64,000 nucleotides of DNA from Apostichopus japonicus (taxonomy: Eukaryota > Echinodermata > Holothuroidea > Aspidochirotida > Stichopodidae): NCBI RefSeq assembly GCF_037975245.1, contig NC_092582.1, positions 456,001 through 520,000 of the forward strand, in the 5' to 3' direction. The position numbers and the translations under genes are program-made. Of the stretch, positions 1 to 38,130 are shown piece by piece (position 1 is the stretch's first letter; each line of letters begins with the position of its first letter). A model generated the notes under the pieces. It worked only from the letters and a program-made list of their open reading frames with translations. It ran no database searches and was not told the origin of the DNA.

Positions 1-85
1 GGGGGGGGGGCTATCAAAACCAGAAATTTTCTTGTACGCTGCGCGCCAACTGATGGTGGCGCTCCGCTTTGATAGTAATTCTCCT
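1..85 (-). repeat. Dispersed palindromic-core repeat, truncated by window edge
   Basis: After a G-run this copy holds the GCGCCAACTGATGGTGGCGC palindrome and the flanking AGAAATTTTCTTGTACGC motif. The same block recurs near 1.4, 1.7, 4.1, 5.3, 6.1, 39.5, 44.6 and 63.2 kb in both orientations. It is non-coding and probably the internal part of a non-autonomous DNA transposon. The left part lies outside the window. Confidence 0.7.
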
Positions 86-1173
86 GCATCCAAGCAAATG
101 TCCCCCAAATATTTGAAACAAATCGCCGCCCCTGCTATCAGATAACACGTGCGTTAAGCCTCATACGAATAGGAGGCTGCACGGTTAAACAACTTTTAAA
201 ATGTTATAGGCAATGCATATACGCTGTGAATGTCGTAAATCAAGTAAAACGAGTGTCTAGACAAAGTACCAGCATAAAAATACTGCACTTTTAAACCTAT
301 TTATTTGAACCCCTTCAACATTGTGTAGAGATACGCTGTGAATGTCTGAAATCAAGTAAAACGAGTGTCGAGACCAAATGCTAGCATAAAATACTGCGCT
401 GAAAACTTATTTATTTGAACCATTAAATGATTTCTGGATATATTGTGAATGTCGGCAATCAAGTAAAACGAGTGACAGTATTATTACTAGAGACAAAAGT
501 TTTCGTCCCAATCGAACACCAATTGCGTTTATTATATAACCTATACTTTAACTAGTGTAGTGTAAAGATGTTATCTTAACACTGCCTGTACTTTGTGAAT
601 ATATATGGCATATGTATATATGGCACAATATATATGGCATATGCCATCCAGTGCCCTAGCTTCGCTGTTTTGAAGGGGCGACCCGACCTTCATGCGCCTG
701 TACTGCCAATGTTTCCTTCTCGCCAACTCCGTATATAGTACTGTTACGAGGGCCCATTGTAGCCTAACGCTAGTCACTGCTAGTGCGGAATCTAGTGTTA
801 TATGATAGAAAGTATTTAAAATTGCCTACGTGATAAATCAGTATTTGAGAAATTAGGTCGGGTTACCGTGTTAGAATGTTATAATACACGATTGTTCTGG
901 TATATTCCTTATGATGACACGCTGGTCTCGGGTTAACGTCGCTCTACGTGAAATCGCGATTAAGCTGTGCAATCTTCGTGGATTCTCTGGAACGTTCGCT
1001 AGATATGCAAAGGACTTCCAAGAATAGAGAAACTGGGTCAGGTGTATCGAGAAAGATCTAGATGATTCTTGACATGGCGAATCGTATAAAAACCCGCCCA
1101 GATCGGAGAGTTTCTCAGTTTCTGAACGAATACAAGCGACGACACAGATTATACCATTCTACTATATATCGTC
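86..1173. other. Gene-free stretch
   Basis: I see no coding exon here. Open frames are short and have no recognisable domain. The only structure is the local repeat at 219-475 and some AT-rich runs near 600-650. Confidence 0.5.
219..475. repeat. Short tandem repeat, about 112 bp, 2.3 copies
   Basis: The motif ACGCTGTGAATGTC followed by ATCAAGTAAAACGAGTG occurs at about 221, 333 and 441, with a similar tail (AGCATAAAATACTGC, TTATTTGAACC) between copies. The copies are diverged, so this is an old local duplication. Confidence 0.7.
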
Positions 1174-1637
1174 ACAGGCGCGGCGGAACGGAAAAATTAT
1201 TCTGTATATTGTATTTCGTATCTTTTTGTGTTTGCATCTTTTGGTTTCTTAGCCTGGTTTATCTGTTTTTTTGACTTTCTTTTCTCTGTACAGCGCTTCG
1301 AGATTTTTGGGAGGCGCTTTATAAGTAGTATTTATTATTATTATTATTGGTGGGGCTAATGCGTGGAGACTATCTAAGCGGAGCGCCACCATCGGTTGGC
1401 GCGGAGCGTACAAGAAAATTTTGGGTTTTTCAAAGCCCCAGATGGCCGGAAACGGCACTTCCCGAGTGTTTTATGCTGCGAATACCTAGCCCTAAAATAT
1501 GGGTCTCAAGCCTGCAATTTCTCAGATTGCACGTAAAAGTCTGTAAAAACATTGTAATTTGTATATTCGATGGTGTTTTAAGAGGGTAGCTATTACTCGT
1601 AGTGTACTCGCAAAGACGTTATTGAGTGTAGTAAGGG
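1174..1637. repeat. Dispersed repeat copy, twin of 39385-39707
   Basis: It begins CAGGCGCGGCGGAACGG, contains the palindromic core (AGCGGAGCGCCACCATCGG at 1378) and ends GAGTGTAGTAA. The 39.4 kb copy matches almost base for base but lacks the block at about 1200-1348, so that block is a later insertion. No protein is encoded. The family is probably a MITE, but clean terminal inverted repeats and target duplications were not established for this copy. Confidence 0.7.
1200..1348 (+). mobile_element. LINE 3'-end fragment with ATT tail
   Basis: The segment ends in the motif AGCGCTTCGAGATTTTTGGG, then GGCGCTTTATAA and a run of ATT units. That arrangement is typical of CR1/L2-type non-LTR retrotransposon 3' ends. 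It interrupts the repeat at 1174-1637, which is intact at 39.4 kb. It looks like a strongly 5'-truncated insertion with no coding capacity. Confidence 0.6.
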
Positions 1638-2040
1638 CAGTGGCGGCGCTAGGGGTATTGGTCGGGGGGGGGGCAAGAATGGTCTGTAGGGGCGCTTTCG
1701 ACACTATCTAAGCGGAGCGCCACCACAGGTTGGCGCGGAGCGTACAGAAAATTTTTGAGTAAAGTTACTCCCTAGATTGCAGGAAATGACCCTTTCCGGG
1801 CCTTGCTAATTTGCAGATAAACGGAGAATAAATAGGTGTCGTCGCCATTTTGTTGGAAAATTACACCAACAGAATATGACAAATGTCAATAGGTATATGA
1901 GAGCGCAATAAAATAGTCAATAATCGCGAAGAAGTTCAAAGTAGTGAAAAGCTGAAAAGGGCGCCAGCAGTCCATTTGAGTCCGTCAGGAGGGGGGGGGG
2001 GATCCGCCCCCTGACTGTATATATGGACGCTCCGCCACTA
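1638..2040. mobile_element. hAT-type MITE with 8-bp target duplication
   Basis: The element is bounded by CAGTGGCGGCGC at the left and its imperfect complement CGCCACTA at the right. The flanking octamer AGTAAGGG is present on both sides (1630-1637 and 2041-2048). An 8-bp duplication with CAGTGGCG ends is characteristic of the hAT superfamily. At 403 bp it has no transposase and must be non-autonomous. It contains the palindromic core (1707-1760) shared with other repeats in the window, which links that core to this type of element. Confidence 0.85.
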
Positions 2041-2090
2041 AGTAAGGGGATGTTGGAGAACTGGCTGAAATGAGGCAAGTCATTGGCCTG

Positions 2091-3059
2091 TGTTACGCTT
2101 ACCGGTACTCACACTCACTGCTTCCACTTTTCACGGGGCGTGAAGACGCGGTTGGGGTTACAATGTGGTCTATAGCCAGGGGACGGGCCGAGGGACCAGG
2201 GTCCCCCAGCAATTACTAAAATTATTACACCTATATAGTATACGTGTGCATCGGACAGATCGACAAGTATGCATTGAAAAATGGGCAGATGCACTTTTCG
2301 GAGCCTTGGTAAATATTGGGGGGGCTTATCATGCATTTGCCCCCTCAACTTTTTCATTGGGGGGGCTGAGCCCCCCAACCCCCCCGGTTCCGCCGCCACT
2401 GTATCGTCAGTGCTCAACTACCATTAGTTTCTGAAGGATTGAGATATCGATACCAAGATTGATTCTACACTTCCATTCAGAAGTTTGAAGAGGACTTTGC
2501 TGTGAAAGTACAGTTTTCAGTCTTTATTTCCGAGAAGGTGAAGAATTTCTGTCTCCGTTGAGGAAGTTCGTTACGCCAGGAGTTGGTGGCTATAAAGCTG
2601 ATTTTGGACTGACTCTGGTGATATTTAGTCGGCGAGAAGTTCGACTTGTGCTTCACTCTATTGTGGCTGGAAGTCCGCCTTCTATTTTGGAGCATCGCCG
2701 GAAAGAAGGTGACTGCTGTTTCTGGGATCGCGAGAAACTTCGTCAAGGACCAGTGAATTTCGCGGTACAACGGACCGAGAATCGTCGTCATCAAGGTCGT
2801 GGCCGCTGAGGGATATCGCCGTTGGAAGAGACCAGCGTGTTTTAAAGTGTATCCTATCTTGTTAAGTTTGTGAGTAATTTTCTATATATTTGTAATTACC
2901 ACTAATTGTTGTTGGTTCGAAATCCATTGTTCAATATAGTTTACGTTCTCATTTAAAATCTCTAGACTCGTCAATTTGTCTGTGTTCCTTACGAAAACGA
3001 ACCCAGGCTTGTGTCTCGTTAAAATTAATTATCGAGACCTCTCGCATTCCAACGTAACA
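2091..3059. mobile_element. Putative solo LTR
   Basis: The block starts TGTTACG and ends CGTAACA, a perfect 7-bp inverted terminus of the TG...CA kind used by LTR retrotransposons. Its 969 bp is a reasonable LTR length. No matching second LTR or gag-pol sequence is present, so a solo LTR is the best reading. I could not see a matching target-site duplication on the two sides, and part of the interior (about 2280-2401) is another element. The call is tentative. Confidence 0.4.
2280..2401. mobile_element. Fragment of hAT-like element (right terminus)
   Basis: G/C-run sequence ends CCGCCGCCACTG, the same kind of terminus as the MITEs at 1638-2040 and 52227-52798. The opposite end was not found. 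It sits inside the putative LTR at 2091-3059. Confidence 0.45.
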
Positions 3060-4049
3060 GTACCTTCATGCTTTGACCTTGCAGCGATTTCACCAGCAAC
3101 TCCAACTCTTCAAATATCACATGCAGTGTGCATATCTCGCTAAATTCCACGCAATTGTACTAGGCCTGTTCGAACTTCGGAGTTTCAACTGCACATGCGC
3201 AAATCCTTAAATTGTTTGAAAAGATCATATCACCGTACCTACAACACATAGCCCTAGTCAAAACTCGAGTGTATCTTGGATGATTCGTTTCTTGCATAAC
3301 ATGTTAGAAGTCTTTTTGGTCTAAATATTCGTAACAATGCTGAGCGAGGTTTGAGTATATTCCATTTACCCCACAAATCCCTTGCGCAAATCGAAACTCC
3401 GAACTGGATTGGTGTTACGAATGAACTTGCTTGGCGGGTTTAGTAATCTAGTTCAGTGAGTGTATTGCCTACGCAAGTGCGTATCCAGGGGGGGGGGCGT
3501 TGGGGGCGCGCGCCCCCCGGGTAAGGAAAAGAGGAGAGAAAAAAAGAGAAGAAAAAAGGGAAAAGGAGGGGGAAAAAAGAAAGGGAGGAGAGGAAGGAAG
3601 GGAAAAGAAAAGAAAAAAGAGAGAAAAAGGAAAAAAGGAGGGAGTAGAAGATAGCCAAGACCTCGGGAAGAGAAAGAGGAACAGTCATAGTTAAAGCGCT
3701 GATCCCTATAATATACACAGGGTAGCCAGTGACAGATCAAGGATTACGGAGGGGGTGTGCGCCTCACCCTACCCCTTACACCGACAACTCCATTTTTGAC
3801 GTTTCCATTTTTCCTCTCTCACTAATGTATCTATATAAATACTATATATGGTCTATCATAACGCGTGTGTGTGTATGGACGCCTTAAACAATTGTACAAT
3901 TGTGCTATATGGAACCAACTGTGGCTGGTCTTGAACTCGACCGAGTCGTCGGGGAACATGACGCATTTCGGAAAGGGGGCGACCGCCCCCCCCCCCCCCG
4001 AGCAAATTTTCTTTATGACATCGCTAGTAATTTCAAAATAGACAATGCT
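3060..4049. other. Gene-free stretch with homopurine tract
   Basis: No coding exon is recognisable. The notable structure is the purine tract at about 3528-3655. Its left neighbour (about 3470-3525) is a G/C-run relic resembling the CAGGCGCGTATCCAGG end seen at 63.2 kb. Confidence 0.5.
3528..3655 (+). repeat. Homopurine tract of about 125 bp
   Basis: The plus strand is almost purely A and G from about 3528 to 3655. The open frames here (Lys/Arg/Glu-rich on one strand, Ser/Phe/Leu-rich on the other) are compositional artefacts. Tracts of this kind can form intramolecular triplex DNA and are prone to length change. Confidence 0.85.
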
Positions 4050-4215
4050 TAGATGCAACTTACAAGGCCTGGGAAGTGTCATTTCCAGCGATCTGGGAGG
4101 CATTTTCGGCCAAAATTTTTCTTGTACGCTTCGCGCCAACTCATGGTGGCGCTTCGCTTAGATAGTTTGCCTACAGGCTTCGCCCCTCCCTTGGCAATTA
4201 CTCGCTACACGCCTG
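4050..4215 (-). repeat. Dispersed palindromic-core repeat copy
   Basis: The copy contains CGCGCCAACTCATGGTGGCG and ends with the complement of the CAGGCGTGTAGCGAGTAATT terminus. The copy at 5969 has the same layout in the opposite orientation. It is a non-coding MITE-like relic. Confidence 0.7.
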
Positions 4216-4336
4216 TTCGAATTTGTAAAGCAAAGAGCAGATATAACATCATATCAGTGAGCATTGAAATGCTGTTCCACGATGAACAGCCTCAAAAACT
4301 GTCTATGTGTGTAGTTAAAGGCGTAAGAGCCCAATT

Positions 4337-5436
4337 GGATTTGGGGGCTGTAATGACTTGCCCGAAAAAAAGCCAAAATTTTTCGCGCGCGAGGGGCGCG
4401 TTCAACATATCAATGCCAATATCATATAAGCAAGCATCGGTCATTACAGTGCATGGCATCGTGTACCGCACGGTCCGTGAAAGTTGCACAGTATACCGCT
4501 GGATGCTATGTAAACAACCAAATGTCTTATGTAGATGGAGAAAAATCATACAGATCCATTTATGTCAAAACTCTCTTTTACAGTAGTAATGTCGGCCAAG
4601 CTTAGAACTTTATTTTAATTACCAAGGAGATCATTTTTAAGCTATTTATTGCTATTTATTTTTCTTTCAGTAGGTGCCCGAAAAAGATGGGGAAAAATTT
4701 TGTTGCGGGGGGGGGGGGAGGGGGGCTGCAGCCACCGCCTCCTACGGGACCTACGCCTATGTGTGTAGTGTTCGGATTCGATATACCTGATATCGGAAAT
4801 ATCTGCTATTTTTAATTTTCTTCAACCAAGTTTTATAATAGCCATTATAAGAGGTTTTAATATTTCTACACCAATAAATTAACTGTGTCGGAATTTTCGA
4901 AAAATTTCCTAACCAACATTCTTCATCATACTTTCCTCTACTCGTGCAACTTTGACCTGTCTGTTAGGGGTTCAAGGAGGTTTTTCTATATTGCTTGTCC
5001 ATAGATTGAATTTTGTGCAACATTATGGATATGTTTTCAAGTGATTTTATTCACGAGAATGTGAATTTTCAAATTCTCAACAAATAATGGGCTTAAAACC
5101 TTGAAAAGTAGGGCTTTCGGATATTGTGGGCCGTGACGTAGAATCACCTACAAAAGCAATGATCCATAGGACATGCAATGAGGTCGAACATGATGTGTGA
5201 CTGGTGACAATCTTCAAAAAGGTTATGGATGGAAAAAACTTTTGGGAAATTCTTGGTTCTCAGGCAAAAGTGTACATCTGGTTGGTCACTTTCAAGCCCG
5301 AGAAGTGCTATTTCCGGTGATCTGGGGGGTATCAAAACCAGAAATTTTCTTGTACGCTGCGCGCCAACCGATGGTGGCGCTCCGCTTAGATAGTAATTCG
5401 CGCCCCCCGGGTTAGAAAATCCTGGATACGCGCCTG
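4337..5436 (-). mobile_element. Non-autonomous DNA element, about 1.1 kb, twin of 63199-64000
   Basis: The right end is CCTGGATACGCGCCTG at 5421-5436; its complement opens the copy at 63199. Both share, in inverted order, a G-run/palindromic core, a stretch around GACGTAGAATCACCTACAAA and a long AT-rich body. This copy carries roughly 300 bp (about 4380-4680) absent from the 63.2 kb copy, so one of them is rearranged. No transposase is visible. The G-run and GGATACGCGCCTG terminus resemble hAT-like MITEs, but target duplications were not confirmed. Confidence 0.7.
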
Positions 5437-7300
5437 CTACGTACTTCAATATTGTGCCCTTCTTGTTACTCACGAAGCGCAGACTACATCCAACCATAGA
5501 GCAACTGATCCAATATTATTTACCCTGGATGCTTTGCAGTATTTGGAAACAACCAGCTCCACGAAAGTCAAAGCATTTAAATAACATTTTTACGCAATGT
5601 CGATTAAGTATCTCAAACTTCACTTTTGACGATGTATGAATACAGTAGTTTTATACACACGAATGTTGCACCAGAATCATGACTTGAAGCACGTGGTCAA
5701 AGGCAAGTTTGCAACGAAGAAATATTAAATATTTACATTATCAACTCTCAATACGGAGAGAACAAAACATATTCTGAGTTGAAAAGTCCTTTTCAGTATC
5801 AGAAATGTTGTGGTAGCTTCCCGCAAAATCCATAGATTGTCTCAACTCATAACTTTCTGTGATAAAACAGGTATTCAAATATTACGTTAACAACATCGTT
5901 AACAACGTCCTCGGAGTTGTATCAACTATAATGTAAATATCGTTAACAACGTGATTTTGTTCGACAAACAGGCGCGTAGCCGGGAATTTGCCAAGGGAGG
6001 GCGAACCTGTAGGCAAACTATCAGAGCCGTATATATGGCTCTGCAAACTATCTAAGCGTAGCGCCACCATAGGTTGGCGCGAAGCGAACAAGAAATATTT
6101 GGCCGAAAATGCCTCCCAGATCGCTGGAAATGGCCTGGTAAGTTGCATCTAAGCAATTTCTATTTTGAACATCAACGAACAACAGCAAAATGGTAAAATA
6201 GCAGCAACAACTTTTGTTTAGACAGCAACAAACTTAGTTTAAACAACAAAATAATGTTTCCCTTTCGCGTTCCATAAACCTAGCCATTTTACACGTCAAG
6301 TTCATAAGTTTACCATATACGTAGCATCGCGTAAGCGTTGCATACAACACACCACAACACAGACGATAGCTGCTTTTACGCAGCAAAAGTTTGTCGGAGG
6401 ATGTTTGTGTTATCTGAGTACTGAGAGATCTCAGAATGTTTGCAGCTGACTATCAGCCAATCAAATCATCAGAAAATTTGTTTAATATAATATTTATGAA
6501 ACACAGACTTCACTTAGCAATGAACGACATTGTTCAAATCAAAGCTTGTTAGCCTGGGTGGCATTGGGGTTTGCATGATAAGTGATCGTGGATATTTTGC
6601 CACTGATTTTAACAAACAAATATTGATCTTACTTGGGTGATTAGTAATATTCTGCTGTACTCACAAGTAAGTTTATAGGTTATGCATGTTATGGGAAAAC
6701 CATGGTAAAATGCACTGAATCCCTATATGGAACGAAAAACACGGATTTTGTTTTTGTCGACGGTGCCCTATCTTATATTCGTGTATACTTAAAAAATATT
6801 TCTTCACTGTTTATAAGGGTAAAAGGGTAAGAAACAGTTTTTGGAGGATTATGAAGGCATCGCGATTAAATAAAATGAAAGAAACTAAAATAAAAGAGAA
6901 GAAAAATATAAATATGTAGGCCTATCAGGTTGTTTCAAGTTGGTAGAAAAAACCTAAGGATCCCGAAAATAACATTAGCTAAAACACAGCAAGAAAGAAA
7001 TAATAATCTTTCAAACCTATTGCAATTCCACTTATTTCAAAGATTGATTCCTAATACATGAAAAAAATCAGACTATTGTCATACTTTCTGCATCGCTTCA
7101 TACGTTAAAGAAGTAGGAGTTTACATTTCTTCTTTAGTTTGCAAATCAGAGCCCCGATATGAGTTTTTTTTTATGGGGGGGGGGGGGGGCAAGATAGCCT
7201 GAGTCTAAGACAAAAGTTGTCAAAATTCACCAACTTTACATATTAAAAATAGTCTATTTGAATATCATTGCTTTGTAACACCCGGTGTCAGTGGCTCTGC
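5437..7300. other. Gene-free stretch
   Basis: Apart from the repeat at 5969-6160 I see no coding exon, RNA gene or structured repeat. I looked here for the missing N-terminal exon of the esterase gene (a membrane segment followed by a basic FRKRDK-like stretch) and did not find it. Confidence 0.4.
5969..6160 (+). repeat. Dispersed palindromic-core repeat copy
   Basis: It starts CAGGCGCGTAGCCGGGAATT, runs through the core AGCGTAGCGCCACCATAGG and ends in a block (AAATGCCTCCCAGATCGCTGG) shared in inverted orientation with 4050-4215. Confidence 0.7.
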
Positions 7301-7309
7301 AAATATCAT

Positions 7310-7345
7310 TTCAAAGTCTGTCTGTCTGTCTGTCTGTCCGTCTCA
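7310..7345. repeat. (TCTG)n microsatellite
   Basis: About seven TCTG units, slightly imperfect at the right end. Confidence 0.85.
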
Positions 7346-7411
7346 TCTATATGTCAGCTTTATAAACTCTCGCACTCATACCCGGCAAGTCGGGTATATA
7401 TGATTCTGTAA

Positions 7412-7735
7412 ACAGTTAATGGCTGTAGGTTGCCAATCCGTAACTTAAAGCCATGCAGGTGAACTATTGTTAGGTTGTCACTCCGTAACTTAAAGCCCTG
7501 CAGTTAATGGCTGTAGGTTGTCAATCCGTAACTTAAAGCCATGCAGTTAATGGCTGTAGGTGGTCAATCCGTAACTTAAAGCCCTGCAGTTAATGGCTGT
7601 AATTTGTCAGTCCGTAACTTAAAGCCATGCAGTTAATGGCTGTAGGTTGTCATTCCGTAATTTAAAGCCCTGCAGTTAATGGCTGTAGGTTGTCATTCCG
7701 TAATTTAAAGCCCTGCAGTTAATGGCCTGTAATGT
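7412..7735. repeat. 43-bp minisatellite, about 7.5 copies
   Basis: The unit begins CAGTTAATGGCTGTAGGTTG and ends CGTAACTTAAAGCC. Copies differ at a few positions. It lies just upstream of the first esterase exon I can recognise, so probably in an intron of that gene. Confidence 0.85.
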
Positions 7736-8145
7736 CATTTATCTTTGTACAGAGTACAGATAGCAATGAAGCTAATGTGAGTGTCTTGCAAAAATACATT
7801 TTCCTGCAACTTTTATCTTGTTAGATTTTGGTTGTTGTTGGTATTGGGGAGGAACTGTTCCTGTCAACCTGGTTGCTTCTTTGCCAGCTATAGAACACGG
7901 GATCTCGGATATTTGTTTGTTCAGTGGGATCGTTTATCACCGAAAGACTTATAAATATAGCTTAGACTGTGATTTTGTTTTTATAACGAAAGAACGAATT
8001 GAAGAAATCCATTTTTGCTTAATTAAGCGCGTTAGTACACATCATATTCATGTGACAATTGATCACGCATTAAACAATTCTGTTCATGCATATCCTGATG
8101 ATAAGTGTCAAGGAATCATTAAATTGTAGTATTTATATCTTTTAG

Positions 8146-35660
<27,515 letters not shown>

Positions 35661-38130
35661 GATCTCCTGTCGGATACCGGAGCTTGGAGTCGTGATTCGT
35701 ATAGTCCACATTTTCTAATTGAAGTTACCAACGCTTGAAACAAACCGAACGTTTTATTAATTGTTCCATTTATCCAACAACGTACCTGGCGAAAATGTCA
35801 ATATTAAAATTATTATTCTTATTGATGGCAAATATATTAAAACGCAATTTGACCATTTTAATAAGAAGCAACTGGAATTATAGGAAAATAACATATATGT
35901 TCTAATTAGAAGAAATCATGGAATTGTGCTTTTACTGAAGGGTAAATAGACGTCAGAAGTTTTGGATACACATTTTATTTGTAAAGATAATTTTGATTGC
36001 GGCTTAAAGTGGTATCATGAAGACACCAGATGCTAGATTGTTTTAGAATGACTACACATTCGCTTTATCTTCATTGTGAGTTATTGTAAGGCTGACTACT
36101 GAGGAAGGTTTAAACTGCCGATCAAGGAGTCCTTTCAAACTGGCAGTACGAAATCGAAAAAAGGCATAATGTATTGTTTGTGAGTAACCAATGTCTGTAT
36201 AGCAGCTTTAATTGAGGATATTGTAGTCTGTTTCTTAATGTAAGGTAATGTGTAGTACCTGATGCAGTATATATCATGGTCAACATGTTAGTAGCTTGTA
36301 AGGTAATGTATAGTACCTAATGTAGTGTATAGCATCGTTAATCTCTTAGTAGCTTGTCCGATGTAAGATAATGTGTAGTACCCGATGCAGTGTAAAGCAT
36401 TGTTAATCTCTTAGTAGCTTGTCCGATGTATGATAATGTGTAGTACCCTATATGCAGTGTAAAGCATTGTTAATCTCTTAGTAGCTTGTCCGATGTATGA
36501 TAATGTGTAGTACCCTATATGCAGTGTAAAGCATTGTTAATCTCTTAGTAGCTTGTCCGATGTAAGATAATGTGTAGTACCCTATATGCAGTGTAAAGCA
36601 TTGTTAATCTCTTAGTAGCTTGTCCGATGTATGATAATGTGTAGTACCCTATATGCAGTGTAAAGCATTGTTAATATCTTAGTAGCTTGTCCGATGTAAG
36701 ATAATGTGTAGTACCCTATATGCAGTGTAAAGCATTGTTAATCTCTTAGTAGCTTGTCCGATGTATGATAATGTGTAGTACCCTATATGCAGTGTAAAGC
36801 ATTGTTAATCTCTTAGTAGCTTGTCCGATGTAAGATAATGTGTAGTACCCTATGCAGTGTAAAGCATTGTTAATCTCTTAGTAGCTTGTCCGATGTATGA
36901 TAATGTGTAGTACCCTATATGCAGTGTAAAGCATTGTTAATCTCTTAGTAGCTTGTCCGATGTATGATAATGTGTAGTACCCTATATGCAGTGTAAAGCA
37001 TTGTTAATCTTTTAGTAGCTTGTCCGATGTATGATAATGTGTAGTACCCTATATGCAGTGTAAAGCATTGTTAATCTCTTAGTAGCTTGTCCGATGTATG
37101 ATAATGTGTAGTACCCTATATGCAGTGTAAAGCATTGTTAATCTCTTAGTAGCTTGTCCGATGTAAGATAATGTGTAGTACCCTATATGCAGTGTAAAGC
37201 ATTGTTAATCTCTTAGTAGCTTGTCCGATGTATGATAATGTGTAGTACCCTATATGCAGTGTAAAGCATTGTTAATCTCTTAGTAGCTTGTCCGATGTAT
37301 GATAATGTGTAGTACCCTATATGCAGTGTAAAGCATTGTTAATCTCTTAGTAGCTTGTCCGATGTAAGATAATGTGTAGTACCCTATATGCAGTGTAAAG
37401 CATTGTTAATCTCTTAGTAGCTTGTCCGATGTATGATAATGTGTAGTACCCTATATGCAGTGTAAAGCATTGTTAATCTCTTAGTAGCTTGTCCGATGTA
37501 TGATAATGTGTAGTACCCTATATGCAGTGTAAAGCATTGTTAATCTCTTAGTAGCTTGTCCGATGTATGATAATGTGTAGTACCCTATATGCAGTGTAAA
37601 GCATTGTTAATCTCTTAGTAGCTTGTCCGATGTAAGATAATGTGTAGTACCCTATATGCAGTGTAAAGCATTGTTAATCTCTTAGTAGCTTGTCCGATGT
37701 ATGATAATGTGTAGTACCCTATATGCAGTGTAAAGCATTGTTAATCTCTTAGTAGCTTGTCCGATGTAAGATAATGTGTAGTACCCTATATGCAGTGTAA
37801 AGCATTGTTAATCTCTTAGTAGTTTGTCCGATGTAAGGTAATGTGTAGGACCCGATGTAGTGTATAGCATGGTCAACCTATTAGTAGTTTGTCCAGTGTA
37901 AGTTAGTAGCTTTTCGGCTCATCTTCGTGGTGACATTATTCTGACATGGCCTCTCGGGGGGGGGGGGGAAGGGGGGCACATGGCTCAAATGATCTTGTTG
38001 AGGGATGAAATAATATCCTTTACATAGAGACTATGTGCAGTGAATTGTTTTGATATGTAATTTCTGCTCAAATCCTCACACAGGCGCCCGGGTTTGTGGT
38101 TGGGCGTTCAATTTCCAGTATAAATAAAAC
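35661..38130 (+). other. PNPLA6: 3' untranslated or downstream region of the esterase gene
   Basis: No further coding exon follows the stop at 35658-35660. ATTAAA occurs at about 35804, a possible weak polyadenylation signal. The first AATAAA I see is near 38123, beyond the 67-bp array. The length of the 3' UTR cannot be decided from sequence. Confidence 0.5.
36236..37880. repeat. 67-bp minisatellite, about 24 copies
   Basis: The unit is TAATGTGTAGTACCCTATAT, GCAGTGTAAAGCATTG, TTAATCTCTTAGTAG and CTTGTCCGATGTATGA. Two variants (GTATGATAATG and GTAAGATAATG) are interspersed, and edge copies on both sides are more diverged, the usual pattern of central homogenisation. It may be transcribed as 3' UTR. 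Confidence 0.95.

Noticed and set aside
3440-3740. Lys/Arg-rich and Ser/Phe-rich proteins on opposite strands
   Set aside because: Compositional artefact of a homopurine tract.
4053-4586. 177-codon open frame
   Set aside because: It runs through the palindromic-core repeat and the start of a MITE-like element, with no domain similarity.
6721-6790. Candidate N-terminal esterase exon (ERKTRILFLSTVPY)
   Set aside because: Only a loose likeness to the family's basic FRKRDKVLFYG stretch, no good donor in the right phase and no membrane segment upstream.
7412-7735. Possible CRISPR-like array
   Set aside because: Units are contiguous without unique spacers; it is a plain minisatellite in a eukaryotic genome.
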